The position numbers and the translations under genes were made by a program. Positions 22,543 through 28,979 of a stretch of DNA of 28,979 nt are shown here, piece by piece. The number at the start of each line of letters is the position of its first letter. Positions within the stretch are counted from its first letter, which is position 1. The stretch covers positions 1 through 28,979 of the forward strand of contig JAEZVB010000034.1 of assembly GCA_023443285.1 (NCBI GenBank), in the 5' to 3' direction. This stretch comes from Bacillota bacterium (GTDB taxonomy: Bacteria; Bacillota; Negativicutes; Sporomusales; Sporomusaceae). The notes under the pieces are model-generated. The model did not search any database. It had not been told where the DNA came from and worked only from the letters and a program-made list of their open reading frames with translations.

Positions 22543-23583
22543 ATGGACTATAAAACAGTACTGGCTGCCATCAAACAGAACAAAATTGCTTCCGCTTATC
22601 TGCTGTACGGTGAGGAAACATATTTCCTTCACCAAGTTGAGCAGTCCCTTGTCAACAGCCTCGTTCCTGTGGAAGACAGGGATATGAATCTGATTATTTT
22701 TGAGGCCGATCCGCATAAAGAAGAACTGATTAATGCTATTGAAACAATCCCATTCCTTGGCGAAAAGAATTTGATTATTGTTCATAATACCACTCTATTT
22801 AGCGCTGGTCGCAAAGCAGGCGGGGAAGAGGTTCCGGATAAAACTGATACTGCCACTGAACGCCTAATTACCTTATTTAGCAACATGCCAACCTATAGTC
22901 ATGTTGTATTTATGACTCCTGATAAGCCTGATAAAAGACGGAAAATATTCAAGGCCTTGGAAAAAAACGGGGTTGTGCTGGAGGCGGCACCCTTAAAGGG
23001 CAAAGACTTACGGATTTGGCTTACTGAACGACTTGTTGAGTTAAAAATAAAAATGGCCCCTGATGCACAGGAGCATTTGTTGGCAGCGGTTAGTATGATG
23101 CCACAGGTTTCGCTTGATTTTATGAATAATGAATTAGAGAAAATAATTTTATACACATTTGGCAAGCCGCTAGTTACGCAGCAAGACTTACTGGAAATAG
23201 TATCTGCGGTTCCAGAGGTATCGGTCTTTGCCATGGTAGAAGCCATAAGCCAAAAACAAACGCCACAGGCGCTAGCATTACTGCGGGAGCAGTGGGCAGC
23301 TGGTGAACACCCAATTCGGATATTAGCACTCTTAGCAAGACAAGTCAGACAGCTTTGGCAGACTAAAGAGCTAGTTCATAAGGGCTATGGTAGCAGGGAA
23401 GTAGCTGATTTTTTCAAAGTTCCCGGTTTCATTGGTGAAAAGCTTGTTAAACAAAGCCGTGGGTTTAGTGAAAGTAAGCTGAAAGCCGCCTTGCTTAACC
23501 TAGCAGCCGCTGACAGAGACTTAAAATCAAGCAGAACAGATCCGGTAGTATTGGAAAAAATAATAATCGAGCTGTGCGGCTAA
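22543..23583 (+). CDS. holA: DNA polymerase III subunit delta
   Basis: A 346-residue clamp-loader subunit that opens the sliding clamp. Typical features are the opening KIASAYLLYGEETYFLHQVEQSL, the segment NLIIVHN, the pair FMTPDKPDKRRKIFKALEKN, the helix FMNNELEKIILYT, and the C-terminal collar domain HPIRILALLARQVRQLWQTKELV with LLNLAAADRDLKSSRTDP and LEKIIIELCG. Length is normal. It follows comEC by 17 bases after GTGGTGA, in the common Firmicute order comEC-holA-rpsT. A bidirectional terminator separates it from rpsT. Confidence 0.95.
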   Translation: MDYKTVLAAIKQNKIASAYLLYGEETYFLHQVEQSLVNSLVPVEDRDMNLIIFEADPHKEELINAIETIPFLGEKNLIIVHNTTLFSAGRKAGGEEVPDKTDTATERLITLFSNMPTYSHVVFMTPDKPDKRRKIFKALEKNGVVLEAAPLKGKDLRIWLTERLVELKIKMAPDAQEHLLAAVSMMPQVSLDFMNNELEKIILYTFGKPLVTQQDLLEIVSAVPEVSVFAMVEAISQKQTPQALALLREQWAAGEHPIRILALLARQVRQLWQTKELVHKGYGSREVADFFKVPGFIGEKLVKQSRGFSESKLKAALLNLAAADRDLKSSRTDPVVLEKIIIELCG

Positions 23584-23614
23584 AGAAAGTTTGGCTTTCT
23601 TTGGGGGATAATCG

Positions 23615-23649
23615 AAAACCCTGTTCACTTGAAAAGTGAACAGGGTTTT
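23615..23649. terminator. Bidirectional terminator between holA and rpsT
   Basis: A perfect 16-bp stem: AAAACCCTGTTCACTT (23615-23630) and its complement (23634-23649) over a GAA loop. A and T tracts on both sides suit termination of both convergent genes. A smaller hairpin (AAAGAAAG/CTTTCTTT, 23583-23603) precedes it. Confidence 0.93.
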
Positions 23650-23662
23650 TACTCTTTAACTC

Positions 23663-23932
23663 TTAAGCTTGTTGTGCGGCATTGGCTTTGAGAGCTAAGC
23701 GAGATTTTTTACGGGCAGCGGCATTTTTATGAATAACGCCTCTGGCGGCTGCTTTATCAATAGTGCTTGCGGCATTTGTCAGGAGGTTCTTGGCCTCATC
23801 TGCTTTACCGGCATTCACAGCTTCCTCCACCTTACGAGTAGAAGTTTTAATCGCTGATCTAACCGAATAATTGCGGGCACGCCGTTCTGCGTCAGTTTTT
23901 ACGCTACGCTCAGATGATTTAATATTTGGCAA
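23663..23932 (-). CDS. rpsT: 30S ribosomal protein S20
   Basis: An 89-residue, lysine- and arginine-rich ribosomal protein that binds 16S rRNA. It reads PNIKSSERSVKTDAERRARN at the N-terminus and ends KNAAARKKSRLALKANAAQQA, with the usual KAASTIDKAAARGVIHKN region. The start is TTG at 23932: AGGAGGTG on the minus strand lies 6 bases before it, and S20 normally begins MPNIKS. A GTG nine bases upstream falls inside the ribosome binding site and is rejected. It is transcribed alone, divergently from gpr and convergently to holA. Confidence 0.96.
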   Translation of the reverse strand: MPNIKSSERSVKTDAERRARNYSVRSAIKTSTRKVEEAVNAGKADEAKNLLTNAASTIDKAAARGVIHKNAAARKKSRLALKANAAQQA

Positions 23933-23966
23933 GTAATTCACCTCCTTGTGTATGTATTACTGAACT

Positions 23967-23995
23967 ATTTTATCATGGGCTACAGGAAAAAGCAA
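23967..23995 (-). promoter_or_regulatory. rpsT promoter
   Basis: On the minus strand: -35 TTGCTT (23990-23995), 17-base spacer ending TGA, -10 TAAAAT (23967-23972) with an extended-minus-ten TG. It lies 34 bases before the rpsT start. Confidence 0.7.
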
Positions 23996-24021
23996 GCAAT
24001 TTGCCAGAATAAAATCGACTT

Positions 24022-24051
24022 GTATAGGTGGCTTTTTTTTCGGATAAGATA
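24022..24051 (+). promoter_or_regulatory. Possible forespore (SigF-like) promoter of gpr
   Basis: GTATA (24022-24026), 15 bases, then GGATAAGATA (24042-24051), close to the SigF consensus though the spacer is a base short. Known Bacillus gpr is read in the forespore by SigF and SigG, which makes this site plausible but not proven. Confidence 0.3.
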
Positions 24052-24087
24052 CATTTATACCATATTGGGAATAAAGGAGAGACATGG

Positions 24088-25059
24088 ATGGACGAGTTTT
24101 TTAATACGGTACGAACTGACTTGGCCTTAGAAGCTCGTGAAATGTTGAGCAAAAAAGTGCGCGAAGATATTCCCGGTGTTTTGGTTGAGACCAGTGAAGA
24201 TCAAGATGTTATTATAACCCGGGTAAATATTACTACACCAGATGCCGAACGAATGATGGGAAAAAAGCAAGGTACATATATAACTATCGAAGCACCGGGA
24301 TTGCGCTACAAAAATACCCCGCTACAACAAAAAATAATGAACTTTTTAGCAAATGAACTTGTGGCAATGATCAACTTGCCTCGCAATGCTACTGTTTTAA
24401 TTGTAGGGCTTGGAAACTGGAATGTTACTCCTGACGCACTAGGCCCCCGAGCAGCTCATAAAATTGTTGTAACCCGCCATCTCCAGGAGATGCTGTCACC
24501 AGAACTAAAAAATGGTGTGCGTTCAGTGTGTGCCATTTCTCCTGGTGTCCTGGGGATAACAGGCATGGAGACAGGTGAAATCATCCAAGGAATTGTAACT
24601 AAAATCAAGCCCAGCTTAGTAATTGCTATTGATGCTCTGGCAGCAGCGTCCAGCCAGCGGGTAATCACCACCGTTCAGTTAGCCAATACCGGTATTAATC
24701 CCGGTTCAGGTGTTGGAAATAAACGTTTTGGCCTTACACAGGCTTCGCTGGGAGTTCCGGTTGTAGCAATCGGTGTGCCAACCGTTGTTCATGCATCAAC
24801 AATCGCGATGGATACGATTAACACGTTACAAGAGCATGCTGCTTTTGGTCGCTATTTTAAAAGTATGGCAAATCTGTCTGATCAGGATCGCCATACTATT
24901 ATTCGCCAAGTGCTACCGGAAATGCTTGGAGACCTTATGGTAACACCCAAAGAAGTTGACAGACTGATCGAAGATATTGCTGCGGTTGTGGCCGGTGGTA
25001 TCAATCAAGCTATGCATCCTAATATTGATTATGAGAATATTCATATGTACTTACATTAA
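24088..25059 (+). CDS. gpr: GPR germination protease
   Basis: A 323-residue spore protease that degrades small acid-soluble spore proteins during germination. The N-terminus has VRTDLALEA, the family sequence near which the zymogen is processed. Later segments are VLIVGLGNWNVTPDALGPRA, SPGVLGITGMETGEI, IDALAAASSQRV, the switch segment GSGVGNKRFGL and VGVPTVVHASTI. ATG 24088 is taken as start because GGAGAG lies just before it; another frame upstream would add 20 residues without a site. It shows the organism makes endospores. Expression is expected in the forespore. Confidence 0.95.
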   Translation: MDEFFNTVRTDLALEAREMLSKKVREDIPGVLVETSEDQDVIITRVNITTPDAERMMGKKQGTYITIEAPGLRYKNTPLQQKIMNFLANELVAMINLPRNATVLIVGLGNWNVTPDALGPRAAHKIVVTRHLQEMLSPELKNGVRSVCAISPGVLGITGMETGEIIQGIVTKIKPSLVIAIDALAAASSQRVITTVQLANTGINPGSGVGNKRFGLTQASLGVPVVAIGVPTVVHASTIAMDTINTLQEHAAFGRYFKSMANLSDQDRHTIIRQVLPEMLGDLMVTPKEVDRLIEDIAAVVAGGINQAMHPNIDYENIHMYLH

Positions 25060-25080
25060 TAGCTAGTCCGCTAATAAGTG

Positions 25081-25109
25081 TAATATCGTCTTGCCGCCAG
25101 GCATATAGA
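25081..25109 (+). promoter_or_regulatory. SigE-like promoter of spoIIP
   Basis: TAATATC (25081-25087), a 14-base spacer and CATATAGA (25102-25109) resemble the SigE pattern (kmATATT, 14-15 bases, CATACAnT). It lies about 45 bases before spoIIP, which in Bacillus is a mother-cell SigE gene. Confidence 0.45.
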
Positions 25110-25154
25110 TTGTATGTAAACTAAATTACAAAACAGTAACTGGCGGAGGCAGCG

Positions 25155-26255
25155 ATGGTAACGAGAAAACAGCGGAAGCAAAAAAACAGTAATCGGCTAT
25201 GGTCAAATTTCTTTAGCGTTTATAAGATATCTAGAATTTTTAACATAACATTTGGCAGTGGCCTGCTAGTAATTGCAATAGGATTACTATTAGGAATATA
25301 TTGGAATAGTACAACCAGTGCTATTCCGGTAAGCGGAGCAGCATATTATGGCCAATACATTCCTAGCTTGTGGCCACAAGGAAAACATGTACTGTTTCAA
25401 GGCGTTCCAGGCTTAGCTGAAGTATCAAGGCCGCAAAGCCCTGTGCAAATAACGCCTGAGCCAACTGTCGGCAAACTCAGTCATCGATTAGTGTTTTTAC
25501 TGGCAAACATAGATTTTAGCGATTGGCGCTCGATTTTTTCACAAGAAATCCCCTTTATGCTGGCTTTTAAGAAGGTAGGAACACCCACTGTCAGTGCTGC
25601 GATGCTGCCAAATTTCCCTAAATTCGATTCCAAAAGTTCGGCAAGTAAAGCTACGCCATTAGTGGGTATCTATCATACTCATACGGCTGAGTCATTTATT
25701 CCTAATTCCGGAGTGGCGCATCGTCCTGGTGGTCAACTTGGTGATATTGTGGATGTAGGGAAGGCCTTAGCCCAAAAGCTAGAATCTGCCGAAATCAAAG
25801 TCATTCATAGTCCGGCCATTCACGACTATCCAAGTTTTATGAAGGCATATGGACCTTCAGAAGTTACGGCTCAAAAAATGGTAACAGATAACCCGTCACT
25901 GCAAATGATTTTTGATATTCACCGCGATGCTGAAAAACGTGAAAATGTAACGGCCATCGTTAATGGCATACAGGTAGCAAGAATTGCTATGGTTGTCGCA
26001 ACTGGGCAACAGGATCTGCCGCAGCCTCATTGGCAGCAGAATCATGCTTTTGCAAAATTAATCGAGGCTAAACTAAATGCAAAATACCCCGGACTATGTC
26101 GTGGTATTCAACTTGTGGAATGGCGTTATAATCAACATCTCCATCCTCGAGCGCTGCTACTTGAGGTGGGTTCACAGGAAAGCAGCAAGGAAGAAGCTAT
26201 CCAGAGCATGGGACTGCTGGCAGACATATTAGCAGAAATACTTGCTGAAACTTAA
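25155..26255 (+). CDS. spoIIP: Stage II sporulation protein P (SpoIIP)
   Basis: A 366-residue membrane-anchored peptidoglycan amidase/endopeptidase of the engulfment machinery (with SpoIID and SpoIIM). A basic cytoplasmic N-terminus is followed by one membrane segment at about residues 33-50. The catalytic domain carries GIYHTHTAESF with zinc-type histidines, a segment for substrate binding (VDVGKALAQKLESA), and IFDIHRDAEKREN, then a C-terminal GSQESSKEEA motif. ATG 25155 follows GGCGGAGG. It sits behind gpr, as in Bacillus and many Clostridia, with its own candidate SigE promoter. Mother-cell expression is expected. Confidence 0.94.
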   Translation: MVTRKQRKQKNSNRLWSNFFSVYKISRIFNITFGSGLLVIAIGLLLGIYWNSTTSAIPVSGAAYYGQYIPSLWPQGKHVLFQGVPGLAEVSRPQSPVQITPEPTVGKLSHRLVFLLANIDFSDWRSIFSQEIPFMLAFKKVGTPTVSAAMLPNFPKFDSKSSASKATPLVGIYHTHTAESFIPNSGVAHRPGGQLGDIVDVGKALAQKLESAEIKVIHSPAIHDYPSFMKAYGPSEVTAQKMVTDNPSLQMIFDIHRDAEKRENVTAIVNGIQVARIAMVVATGQQDLPQPHWQQNHAFAKLIEAKLNAKYPGLCRGIQLVEWRYNQHLHPRALLLEVGSQESSKEEAIQSMGLLADILAEILAET

Positions 26256-26278
26256 GTTTTGGATTAAGGAGGATTGTC

Positions 26279-26773
26279 ATGTTCCAGCGGGTGGCAGCAA
26301 CAGATACCAAGTTGATTATCAGTGGCCTGATTATCCTGCTGACAATTGTAACTGTTGGGGTGGGAATAGTTGAACATCAGCTGGCGACATTAACTCAACG
26401 CCCCGCACAAGAACGTTTATTTTATATTGGACGCAATGAAAAGCCTAGCAGCTATTTAGTACATGTCTTTGGGTATGGTATAACTTTTGATAATATCTTC
26501 CCCCAAACGGCTATTTCACTAACTGATAATAATCTTGTAATTACTATTGTCCACCGTTCAATCAAGATTCCTATCAATGCCAGACTCCAAGTAAAGCATT
26601 GGTTTGGCATCTGGCATCAACAATTTGTAAACGAAGCACTTTTAGCTAAGAAAACGGCAGGTGAATATTGGCGGCAGACCAAACCTTATGTTGAAGCTGC
26701 TTTTCAAAAATTAAAACTCAAGATCCAAGAAGCTATAGACAAAACGGAAGAACATATTCGCGAATATAGGTAA
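26279..26773 (+). CDS. Membrane protein of unknown function downstream of spoIIP
   Basis: A 164-residue protein with one membrane segment at about residues 12-31 near the N-terminus; the rest would face outside or, if inverted, inside. The middle is beta-like (YLVHVFGYGITFDNIFPQTAISL, LVITIVHRSIKIPIN) and the end is a long charged helix, probably coiled coil (EAAFQKLKLKIQEAIDKTEEHIREYR). I do not recognise the family. ATG 26279 follows AAGGAGG, 23 bases behind spoIIP, so it is probably co-transcribed and may act in sporulation; lepA has its own promoter. A link to spore coat or envelope is guesswork. Confidence 0.75.
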   Translation: MFQRVAATDTKLIISGLIILLTIVTVGVGIVEHQLATLTQRPAQERLFYIGRNEKPSSYLVHVFGYGITFDNIFPQTAISLTDNNLVITIVHRSIKIPINARLQVKHWFGIWHQQFVNEALLAKKTAGEYWRQTKPYVEAAFQKLKLKIQEAIDKTEEHIREYR

Positions 26774-26776
26774 AAC

Positions 26777-26806
26777 TTGCAGTAGGCGGGCTGCTGATGG
26801 TATAAT
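26777..26806 (+). promoter_or_regulatory. lepA promoter
   Basis: -35 TTGCAG (26777-26782), 18-base spacer, -10 TATAAT (26801-26806) preceded by TGG (extended -10). It lies about 60 bases before the lepA start and separates lepA-hemW from the sporulation genes. Confidence 0.68.
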
Positions 26807-26865
26807 TTATTGACATATGTAAAAATGCTTTATTTTTGATTATACCAGGGAGGAGCCCCAGTTTT

Positions 26866-28662
26866 ATGGATACAAGACATATTCGTAATTTCTCAATTAT
26901 AGCTCACATCGACCATGGAAAATCAACTCTTGCAGACCGGTTGTTAGAGTACACAGGAGCTCTCTCTGCCCGTGAGATGGAAGACCAGGTATTAGATCAG
27001 ATGGAACTTGAACGCGAGCGTGGTATTACCATCAAAGCCCAGGCTGTACGACTGGATTATACAGCAAAAGACGGCGAAAAATACATGCTTAATCTTATTG
27101 ATACTCCGGGACATGTTGATTTTACTTATGAAGTATCACGTAGTTTGGCTGCTTGTGAAGGTGCACTTTTGGTTGTTGATGCAGCGCAGGGAATAGAAGC
27201 GCAAACGCTTGCTAATGTTTATTTAGCACTCGAACATGACCTCGAAATTATCCCTGTTATCAATAAAATTGATCTGCCAAGTGCTGAACCCGAACGAGTA
27301 AAAACTGAAATTGAAGATGTAATTGGTTTAGACACCTCTGATGCTGTACTCTCCAGTGCTAAGACAGGCATTGGAATTGAAGACATTCTTGAAGCCATTG
27401 TCAGAAAAGTTCCACCACCTCAGGGCAAGGCCAATGAGCCACTAAGTGCTCTGATCTTTGACTCTCATTTTGATTCCTATAAAGGTGTAATCGCATATGT
27501 CCGGATTATGAACGGTACGATTAAGCCTGGAATGAGGATTAGGATGATGGCCACAAATAAAACCGTGGAAGTGACCGAGGTCGGGGTTTTCAAACCCTAC
27601 CTGGCAAATGTTGACCAGTTAGGGCCTGGTCAAGTTGGTTTTGTGGCTGCCAGCGTAAAAAATGTACGCGACATTAGGGTAGGCGATACGATTACCAGTG
27701 CTGATAATCCGGTAGCTGAACCGTTACCAGGCTATCGTAAAATAACTCCGATGGTATATTGTGGCCTTTATCCGGTAGAAAGTTCCGATTATGAGAATCT
27801 ACGGGATGCCTTAGAAAAACTTCAATTAAATGATGCCTCGCTAGTCTTTGAACCAGAAACCTCTATTGCGCTAGGTTTTGGTTTTCGCTGCGGGTTTCTT
27901 GGACTTCTCCATATGGATGTTATTCAGGAACGCTTGGAACGCGAATATAATCTAACACTTATTACTACGGCACCAAGCGTAATTTACCGAGTATTTAAAA
28001 CAGATGGCGAAGTTATTGAAATCGAAAATCCATCAAAATTACCGACAACGCAAGAGATTGATCATGTGGAAGAACCATATGTAAAAGCAATGATTATTGT
28101 TCCTAATGACTATGTAGGTGCTGTTATGGAACTTTCACAAGAAAAGCGCGGCGAGTTTAAAGACATGAAATATCTTGACACCAACCGGGTTACGTTGACA
28201 TATCATTTGCCACTTAGCGAGATTATTTACGATTACTTTGATAAATTGAAATCCTCTACTCGCGGTTATGCATCGCTGGATTATGAACTTTGCGGTTATC
28301 AGACTTCAGCACTTGTTAAGCTGGATATTTTACTTAACGGCGACCCTGTTGACGCTCTTAGTGTAATTGTCCACCGTGATAGAGCCACACATCGTGGTCG
28401 TCAGCTTGCAGAGAAACTAAAAGGCATTATTCCTCGTCAAATGTTTGAGATTCCTATTCAGGCCGCTATCGGCAGCAAAGTAATTGCCCGTGAAACGGTA
28501 CGAGCTATGCGCAAAGATGTACTTGCAAAATGCTATGGCGGCGATATAACCCGTAAGCGTAAACTGCTGGAAAAACAAAAAGAAGGTAAAAAACGCATGA
28601 AACAAGTTGGTAGTGTGGAAGTTCCCCAAGAAGCTTTTATGGCTATCTTAAAAATGGACTAA
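26866..28662 (+). CDS. lepA: Elongation factor 4 (LepA)
   Basis: A 598-residue translational GTPase that can back-translocate stalled ribosomes. GTP motifs are AHIDHGKS (P-loop), RGITIKAQ (switch I), DTPGHVDF and NKIDLPSA. The LepA-specific C-terminal domain is present: LDYELCGYQTS, ALSVIVHRDRATHRGR, GSKVIARETVRAMRKDVLAKCYGGDITRKRKLLEKQKEGKKRMK, and the end VPQEAFMAILKMD. ATG 26866 follows GGGAGGAG (26849-26856); ten in-frame codons upstream include that site and are excluded. hemW starts 12 bases later. Confidence 0.97.
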   Translation: MDTRHIRNFSIIAHIDHGKSTLADRLLEYTGALSAREMEDQVLDQMELERERGITIKAQAVRLDYTAKDGEKYMLNLIDTPGHVDFTYEVSRSLAACEGALLVVDAAQGIEAQTLANVYLALEHDLEIIPVINKIDLPSAEPERVKTEIEDVIGLDTSDAVLSSAKTGIGIEDILEAIVRKVPPPQGKANEPLSALIFDSHFDSYKGVIAYVRIMNGTIKPGMRIRMMATNKTVEVTEVGVFKPYLANVDQLGPGQVGFVAASVKNVRDIRVGDTITSADNPVAEPLPGYRKITPMVYCGLYPVESSDYENLRDALEKLQLNDASLVFEPETSIALGFGFRCGFLGLLHMDVIQERLEREYNLTLITTAPSVIYRVFKTDGEVIEIENPSKLPTTQEIDHVEEPYVKAMIIVPNDYVGAVMELSQEKRGEFKDMKYLDTNRVTLTYHLPLSEIIYDYFDKLKSSTRGYASLDYELCGYQTSALVKLDILLNGDPVDALSVIVHRDRATHRGRQLAEKLKGIIPRQMFEIPIQAAIGSKVIARETVRAMRKDVLAKCYGGDITRKRKLLEKQKEGKKRMKQVGSVEVPQEAFMAILKMD

Positions 28663-28674
28663 AGGTAGATGTAG

Positions 28675-28979
28675 ATGCTAATGAACAAATTTGGCTTATA
28701 TCTGCACATTCCGTTTTGCCAACAGAAGTGTTTATACTGCGATTTTGCTTCTTATGCCCAATCTGAGCACCTGTTTGATGTCTATACTACCGCCTTGTGT
28801 CAGCAAATAGCTGAACAGGGCGGTATGCTATGTAAACCGCTTATTGACACCGTCTATATTGGCGGTGGCACTCCCAGTATATTGCCGGTACCTCTCATGG
28901 AAAAAATATTGGCAAGCCTAACGGCAAACTTCACTATCCAAGCAGATGCTGAAATCAGCATGGAAGCTAATCCTGGTAC
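28675..28979 (+). CDS. hemW: HemW-like radical SAM protein (3' partial)
   Basis: The first 101 codons of a radical SAM protein of the HemW (formerly HemN-like, coproporphyrinogen oxidase-related) family, which is a heme chaperone. It begins GLYLHIPFCQQKCLYCDFASYA with the CxxxCxxC cluster motif, then DTVYIGGGTPSIL and SMEANPG, as in HemW. The frame runs off the window. ATG 28675 follows AAAGGTAG; ATG 28681 is possible. The order lepA-hemW is common in Firmicutes, often followed by hrcA-grpE-dnaK, which would lie to the right. Confidence 0.93.
   Translation, partial: MLMNKFGLYLHIPFCQQKCLYCDFASYAQSEHLFDVYTTALCQQIAEQGGMLCKPLIDTVYIGGGTPSILPVPLMEKILASLTANFTIQADAEISMEANPG

Overview
The window reads as chromosome of an anaerobic, endospore-forming, low-to-medium GC Firmicute. 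The Negativicutes (Sporomusaceae-like) are my best guess, which is inference from gene content. Spore genes (gpr, spoIIP) sit in a comEA-comEC-holA-rpsT-gpr-spoIIP-lepA-hemW block. A ferredoxin-dependent indolepyruvate oxidoreductase, a T-box leader and a HutP-family regulator fit the same picture. No rRNA, tRNA, CRISPR array, integrase or transposase gene was found.

Layout. (1) 1-4740: a tightly coupled + strand operon of a cysteine-desulfurase-like PLP enzyme (5' end outside the window), a small unknown protein, a radical SAM enzyme with Tes/TrsS-like architecture, a PaaK-like adenylate-forming ligase and a histidine phosphatase. It looks like a biosynthetic or modification cassette of unknown product. 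(2) 4851-5985: a secreted protein with three tandem ~85-residue repeats, broken by a -1 frameshift before repeat 3, then a strong terminator. (3) 6096-7660: a MetF-type reductase and a small lipoprotein. (4) 7666-11664: a T-box leader with a predicted Trp (UGG) specifier, then iorA, iorB and a PaaK-type CoA ligase.

(5) 11667-17354: an accessory island. Small modules (a lipoprotein, a DUF5652 membrane protein, a HicAB toxin-antitoxin pair with a visible operator, and an AT-rich PHP/AlbA_2/specificity-like protein) are separated by four near-complete and two partial copies of one interspersed repeat. The repeat has hairpins whose arms change in a compensatory way between copies. The PHP fusion protein is the best candidate for an undescribed, possibly defence-related, function. 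The repeat family is the best candidate for an undescribed structured element.

(6) 17412-19441: a minus-strand operon of a sodium:solute symporter and a HutP-family protein. Its leader is rich in UAG triplets, the kind of motif HutP binds, and a perfect 14-bp palindrome lies just upstream of its promoter. (7) 19521-28979: DNA uptake (comEA, comEC), polymerase III delta (holA), rpsT in the opposite direction with a shared bidirectional terminator, the spore genes gpr and spoIIP, an unknown membrane protein, lepA and the start of hemW.

Many starts were moved from the longest open frame to the codon that follows a clear ribosome binding site; each entry says so. All family assignments come from reading motifs by eye. 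No database search was run.
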